Shown here piece by piece: positions 13,922 to 17,426 of a stretch of 17,426 bases of DNA (the stretch's first letter is position 1; every line of letters starts with the position of its first letter). This DNA comes from an uncultured Erysipelotrichaceae bacterium. GTDB taxonomy: Bacteria; Bacillota_I; Bacilli_A; Erysipelotrichales; Coprobacillaceae. Made by a program: the position numbers and the translations under genes. The notes under the pieces are model-generated. The model was not told the origin of the DNA. It made no database searches and saw nothing but the letters and a program-made list of their open reading frames with translations. The stretch is taken from NCBI GenBank assembly GCA_900317015.1, contig ONFH01000098.1:1-17426 (forward strand), in the 5' to 3' direction.

Positions 13922-16429
13922 ATGAAGAAGAAATTTTTATTTTTTACTCTCTTTGCAGTGTTAATGTTTCTACCTATTGGACACTTAACAGTTGCTCATG
14001 CGAGCACTTCCTTAGATAGTGCAGATCAGCTGCAAAGTCAGGACCCGCCACAAGTTGTGGAAGGTCCAATTGGTAACTACAAGATCAAAGCCAATGTGGC
14101 GAATGCTTTTGATGAAGCCGTCAAGCTTCAAATCAAGAAAGTATCTTATGATTCACAATTAATCAAAAAGATGACCAAGCAACAAGATTCACAAATACTT
14201 ACAGGACTTGATCTTTCATTTATAAATCAAAAGGGAAAAGAAATAGAACCTCATGGAGAGGTTAAAATGACGATCAACAGTACAAAACAACTTCCTCCAT
14301 TAAAGGTTGTTCATGTGAAGGATCAAGGACAAGCTGAAATTTTAAAAGATCAACAGACACAAAGAACAGTGTCTTTTTCATCAGGAAGCTTTAGCGTTTT
14401 CTATTTAGTAAAAGATAGTGATGACGCTACAACTTTATTTACTCATCTTCAAGATGGTGATGATGTTACTTTACAACAGGATCTAACGATTTCAAAGGAT
14501 GCCAGCTATCATATTTTAAAGTCTAGAACTTTAGATTTAAATGACCATACCTTAACGATTCTTAATGATTCTAGTTCTTTTGTCACGAATAATGGGACTA
14601 CATTTACCATTAAAAATGGGACTATAAAAGGTGATGGAACCGGAAAAGTTCTTGAAGTCAATAGTAGCAGTACAGTGACTTTGGATCAAGTGACATGCGA
14701 TGGATTATCACAATTATGTGAAGCCAATAATGCTGATCTCATGATTCAAAATTCATTGATTGAAAACTGTAAAAATAGTGATCATCCAACTGTGATGGTT
14801 CATGGTGGCAAGTTTACGATCAAAGATTCGACATTTGATGGTAACGAGAGTGGCAATGGAAATGGCGGAGCAATCTATGCGGATCATGCAAACAATCACA
14901 AATGTATCGTAAGCATTATAAATAGTAATTTCACCAAGAATAAATCTAATTATCAGGGTGGTGCGATTGCTTTTAATGGCTGTCAGGTCACTTTATCAAA
15001 CAATACATTTACAGATAATGAGGCTCATGATCATGGCGGAGCTGTTACTTTCTTAGATCAAGTTGAAGGGACACTTTCAAATAACACTTTTAAAAGTAAT
15101 ACTTCTAAAAATAAAGGTGGCGCTATTTCTGAATATAACAGCAGTCTCACTCTTTCAAGTAATACATTGACAAGTAATAAAGCGAGCTGCGGTGGTGCCC
15201 TTTATGTGAATGCTTCCACACTACATATCACCTCAGGGACATTTACAAGTAATACAGCCACTTCTACTAACTGGTTAAAGGGTGGCGGAGCCATTTATAG
15301 TGATGGTCAAAATACAACACAATTGACATTCTCACCTGAAAAGAAGGATGATCTCGTCTTTGATTCCAATTATGCAGAAGCGAGCGGTGGTGCTGTTCTT
15401 GTTCACGGGACGGCTCATATCAATGGCGGAACACTTAAAGACAATACTGCTAAGATTCATGAAGGTGGTGCTTTGACCATTGGTTATGGAAAAGCGACAT
15501 TATCAAAGGGAATATTTGAAAACAATAAGACAGGTTACGACGAAAAAGGAAATGCTTATGGTAAGTATGTCGACTGGGGTGGAGGAGCCATCTTCTGTAG
15601 TGATAAAGGAACGATGAATTTCCCAACTTCCGTTGTCGATACCGGAAATACCGCTGGTGGTTTTGGCGGTGGTCTTGCCGGCTGTTCAACTGCTCGTCTG
15701 TATACTTTTGGTAGCCATACGTCTGGAATTGCCGTTTATAGCAATGCTGCAAAACAAGAGCATGCTTCTGGCTCTGGTTCAGCCAAAAGTGATGACCATG
15801 ACTATGGTATGGGCAGTGCGGTTTTCAAGAATAATGGATCCAAAGATATTGCCTGTTTCTTAGCTGGTTCGATCTCCAATACGATGCATGGCGGAACGAA
15901 AGCTAATTATCATGGCAGTGTTGATGGAAAAGCATACACTGCAACAAGGCAAGATGAATTCATTCAGTGCTCTTCTGTTTTAGGATTAACAACTGATGAG
16001 AAAGGACCAGACAGCGCTGATGTGATCATCAAAAACAATACATCTTACACGTATGGCGGAGGCATCTTGAATAATGGCATTATGATTTTTGGAAATCCAA
16101 CGAATATCACCCAGGGGACTTCTATTGCCTTGAAAGCCTATAAGAGCTTAAAGAATCAGCAGGGTAACACTTTAAGGATCAATAAAGGTGCTTATAAGTT
16201 CAGTGTAAAAGATCAGAAGGGAAATGTTGTCTCAAAAGGAACGGTTCAGTCTTCAGACCAGTCTGAAGCGGAGATCACCTTTGATCGTAAGCTTGTCTTC
16301 TATCCCGGTGATTTTAAAGGCGATGGACCTTATACCTTTACCTATACATTAAGTGAAGATGATGTCAAAGATCAAAGTATCAAAAGGATGATTTCATCTA
16401 TAAGATTACAGTTCATCTCAAAAAAGTGA
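13922..16429 (+). CDS. Secreted beta-helix surface protein with C-terminal pilin-type isopeptide domain
   Basis: An 835-residue protein. Residues 1-27 are a signal peptide (basic start, hydrophobic core, cleavage after VAHA). About 40-160 form a beta-rich N-terminal domain. From about 190 to 570 the chain follows a right-handed parallel beta-helix pattern with at least eight repeats of the type S-N-x-F-x-x-N followed by GGA, as in LSNNTFTDNEAHDHGGAVTF. Residues about 745-820 (AYKFSVKDQKG to YTFTYTLSE) match the first two thirds of the FctA/Spy0128 isopeptide domain. The remaining third lies out of frame past 16385, so the end is probably truncated by a frameshift. No LPxTG anchor is visible in any frame. 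GGAGAGAGG precedes the ATG. Likely extracellular, adhesin-like; ligand unknown. Confidence 0.88.
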   Translation: MKKKFLFFTLFAVLMFLPIGHLTVAHASTSLDSADQLQSQDPPQVVEGPIGNYKIKANVANAFDEAVKLQIKKVSYDSQLIKKMTKQQDSQILTGLDLSFINQKGKEIEPHGEVKMTINSTKQLPPLKVVHVKDQGQAEILKDQQTQRTVSFSSGSFSVFYLVKDSDDATTLFTHLQDGDDVTLQQDLTISKDASYHILKSRTLDLNDHTLTILNDSSSFVTNNGTTFTIKNGTIKGDGTGKVLEVNSSSTVTLDQVTCDGLSQLCEANNADLMIQNSLIENCKNSDHPTVMVHGGKFTIKDSTFDGNESGNGNGGAIYADHANNHKCIVSIINSNFTKNKSNYQGGAIAFNGCQVTLSNNTFTDNEAHDHGGAVTFLDQVEGTLSNNTFKSNTSKNKGGAISEYNSSLTLSSNTLTSNKASCGGALYVNASTLHITSGTFTSNTATSTNWLKGGGAIYSDGQNTTQLTFSPEKKDDLVFDSNYAEASGGAVLVHGTAHINGGTLKDNTAKIHEGGALTIGYGKATLSKGIFENNKTGYDEKGNAYGKYVDWGGGAIFCSDKGTMNFPTSVVDTGNTAGGFGGGLAGCSTARLYTFGSHTSGIAVYSNAAKQEHASGSGSAKSDDHDYGMGSAVFKNNGSKDIACFLAGSISNTMHGGTKANYHGSVDGKAYTATRQDEFIQCSSVLGLTTDEKGPDSADVIIKNNTSYTYGGGILNNGIMIFGNPTNITQGTSIALKAYKSLKNQQGNTLRINKGAYKFSVKDQKGNVVSKGTVQSSDQSEAEITFDRKLVFYPGDFKGDGPYTFTYTLSEDDVKDQSIKRMISSIRLQFISKK
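14818..15600 (+). repeat. Beta-helix coil repeats inside the surface protein
   Basis: At least eight degenerate units occur, for example IKDSTFDGNESGNGNGGAIY, IINSNFTKNKSNYQGGAIAF, LSNNTFKSNTSKNKGGAISE and INGGTLKDNTAKIHEGGALT. They share N-x-F-x-x-N and GG-A-[ILV] at roughly 22-30 residue intervals. The repetition is at protein level; the DNA units have diverged, so recent tandem duplication is unlikely. Confidence 0.65.
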
Positions 16430-16464
16430 GTCAGCAGATGTAACAGCATGTCCCTCATTGTTTC

Positions 16465-16493
16465 TTGTTTTCACGAATGACATTAGTTATGCT
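16465..16493 (+). promoter_or_regulatory. Promoter for the esterase gene
   Basis: TTGTTT (16465-16470), 17 bases, then TATGCT (16488-16493). It is 56 bases ahead of the ATG at 16549. Confidence 0.5.
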
Positions 16494-16548
16494 ATACAAG
16501 AAAAATATGCAACACATGTTCAACAATGTTAATCAATGGAGGACGCTT

Positions 16549-17426
16549 ATGAAAGTTACAAATGACATGATCAATAAAGATATTCGTACGACTGGCGTTT
16601 TGATTCGAACACTGTATAAGTTTAGAAAAGAAAAGCAGTTTCGTACATGCAATAAAATGTTAAATCGCTTTACGAAAGGGAAGTTCCCTAAAGGATTACA
16701 TGTTGAAGAACGCTTTATTGAACGAGAAGATCATTCTCAAATGAGAATTTTGATCTGTTTCCCAAAAGCAGTTCAAAAAAATGCCACAGGTGTTCTCTGA
16801 ATCCACGGTGGTGGTTATGCCCTAGGAATTCCTGAACAGGAAATGGGTTATGTTCAAACAATTACCGAAAACACAAACTCCGTGATCGTTTTACCAGATT
16901 ATACGCTTTCGCTTTCAAAGCCTTATCCAGCTGCCTTAGAGGATTGTTACCTTGCACTCATGTGGATGAAAGAACATTCTATGGAATTAGGCATCAATCA
17001 GGATCAGTTATTTGTCGCAGGAGAATCAGCGGGTGGTGGATTGACAGCAGCCTTAAGCTTATATGCGAGAGACAAAAAGGAAGTCAAGATTGCTTTTTGG
17101 ATGCCATTATATCCAATGATCGATTGTCGTATGCAGACAGAATCCATGAAGGATAATGATGCACCAGTCTGGGACGAGAAAGCCAACAAACTTGGCTGGC
17201 AGTTGTATCTAGGATCATTATATGGTCGTGATGATATTCCCTATTATGCCTCACCAGCGTTAGCAGCTGATTATCGTGGCTTACCACCAACTTATACTTT
17301 CGTAGGGACGATTGAACCTTTTTATGATGAAACAAAAATGTATATAGAAAATCTACAAAAAGCAGACGTCGAAGCCAAAGCTGATGAATATGATGGATGC
17401 TTCCATGCCTTTGATCTGTTCGGTAG
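16549..17426 (+). pseudogene. HSL-type alpha/beta hydrolase (esterase), interrupted by one in-frame TGA, cut by window end
   Basis: ATG 16549 follows GGAGG (16538-16542). The frame is open to TGA at 16798-16800 and then continues without a break to the end of the window. The stop falls inside the oxyanion motif: NATGVL, TGA, IHGGGYALG. In this family that position is very often Trp (the pattern LWIHGGG), so TGG to TGA is the simplest change. The rest is intact: LPDYTLSLSKPYPAALED, the nucleophile elbow GESAGGG, WMPLYPMID, GTIEPFYDE and the catalytic His in GCFHAFD near the window end. Family members hydrolyse short-chain esters; substrate unknown. As written only 83 residues would be made from this start. 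Readthrough, pseudogene or sequencing error cannot be separated here. Confidence 0.85.

Noticed and set aside
14818..15600. CRISPR-like or tandem DNA repeat array
   Set aside because: The repetition is in the encoded beta-helix coils; the nucleotide units differ in length and sequence and are in one continuous frame.
15450..15863. Overlapping ORFs on both strands within the surface-protein repeats
   Set aside because: They result from the low-complexity Gly/Asn/Thr-rich coding sequence in other frames.
16798..16800. TGA read as Trp as a genome-wide code change
   Set aside because: TGA is the natural stop of several genes here, including one inside an overlapping gene pair and one followed closely by another TGA; Trp is otherwise encoded by TGG throughout.
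1..17426. tRNA, rRNA or insertion-sequence genes
   Set aside because: No cloverleaf-like GC-rich segment, rRNA core sequence, transposase motif or paired terminal repeats could be seen.

Overview
The window looks like a chromosomal segment of a low-GC Gram-positive gut-type anaerobe (Bacillota). Gene style, strong AGGAGG-type ribosome sites, a membrane ferredoxin-type protein and a secreted beta-helix protein with a pilin-type isopeptide domain suggest the Erysipelotrichia; that placement is inference, as no marker gene is present. TAA, TAG and TGA are all used as stops.

Layout. 1-437: 3' part of a RelE/ParE-type toxin gene and its terminator. 438-976: gene-poor stretch with decayed coding fragments. 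977-5140: a membrane-anchored SAM methyltransferase, a MATE efflux pump behind a long foldable leader, then a soluble SAM methyltransferase coupled to a membrane 4Fe-4S protein. 5280-5803: broken GNAT acetyltransferase gene. 5881-7441: membrane-anchored alpha/beta hydrolase, a small two-helix membrane protein and a DUF2200 protein, closed by a strong terminator. 7516-11179: a glycerate locus, with a CdaR-type regulator divergent from a glycerate kinase-GntP permease operon. 11218-12861: a MerR-type regulator that carries two membrane helices and a zinc ribbon, overlapping a YhfC-family intramembrane metalloprotease gene. 13011-13885: frameshifted RpiR/SIS regulator followed by palindromes. 13922-16429: large secreted beta-helix protein. 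16549-end: HSL-type esterase interrupted by one TGA.

How the parts work together. The glycerate locus is self-contained: uptake (GntP), phosphorylation (glycerate kinase) and a substrate-sensing regulator (CdaR). The MerR-YhfC pair is the best candidate for an undescribed system: a DNA-binding protein tethered to the membrane, translationally coupled to an intramembrane protease, behind a promoter with the stretched 19-bp spacer and dyad typical of MerR autoregulation. The MATE leader can fold into two mutually exclusive stems and looks like a transcription attenuator.

A recurring oddity is single-base damage: the GNAT, RpiR, small membrane protein, beta-helix and esterase genes each carry one or two frameshifts or in-frame TGA codons in otherwise well-preserved sequence. 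Either several accessory genes decayed recently, or the assembly contains base errors; sequence alone does not decide.
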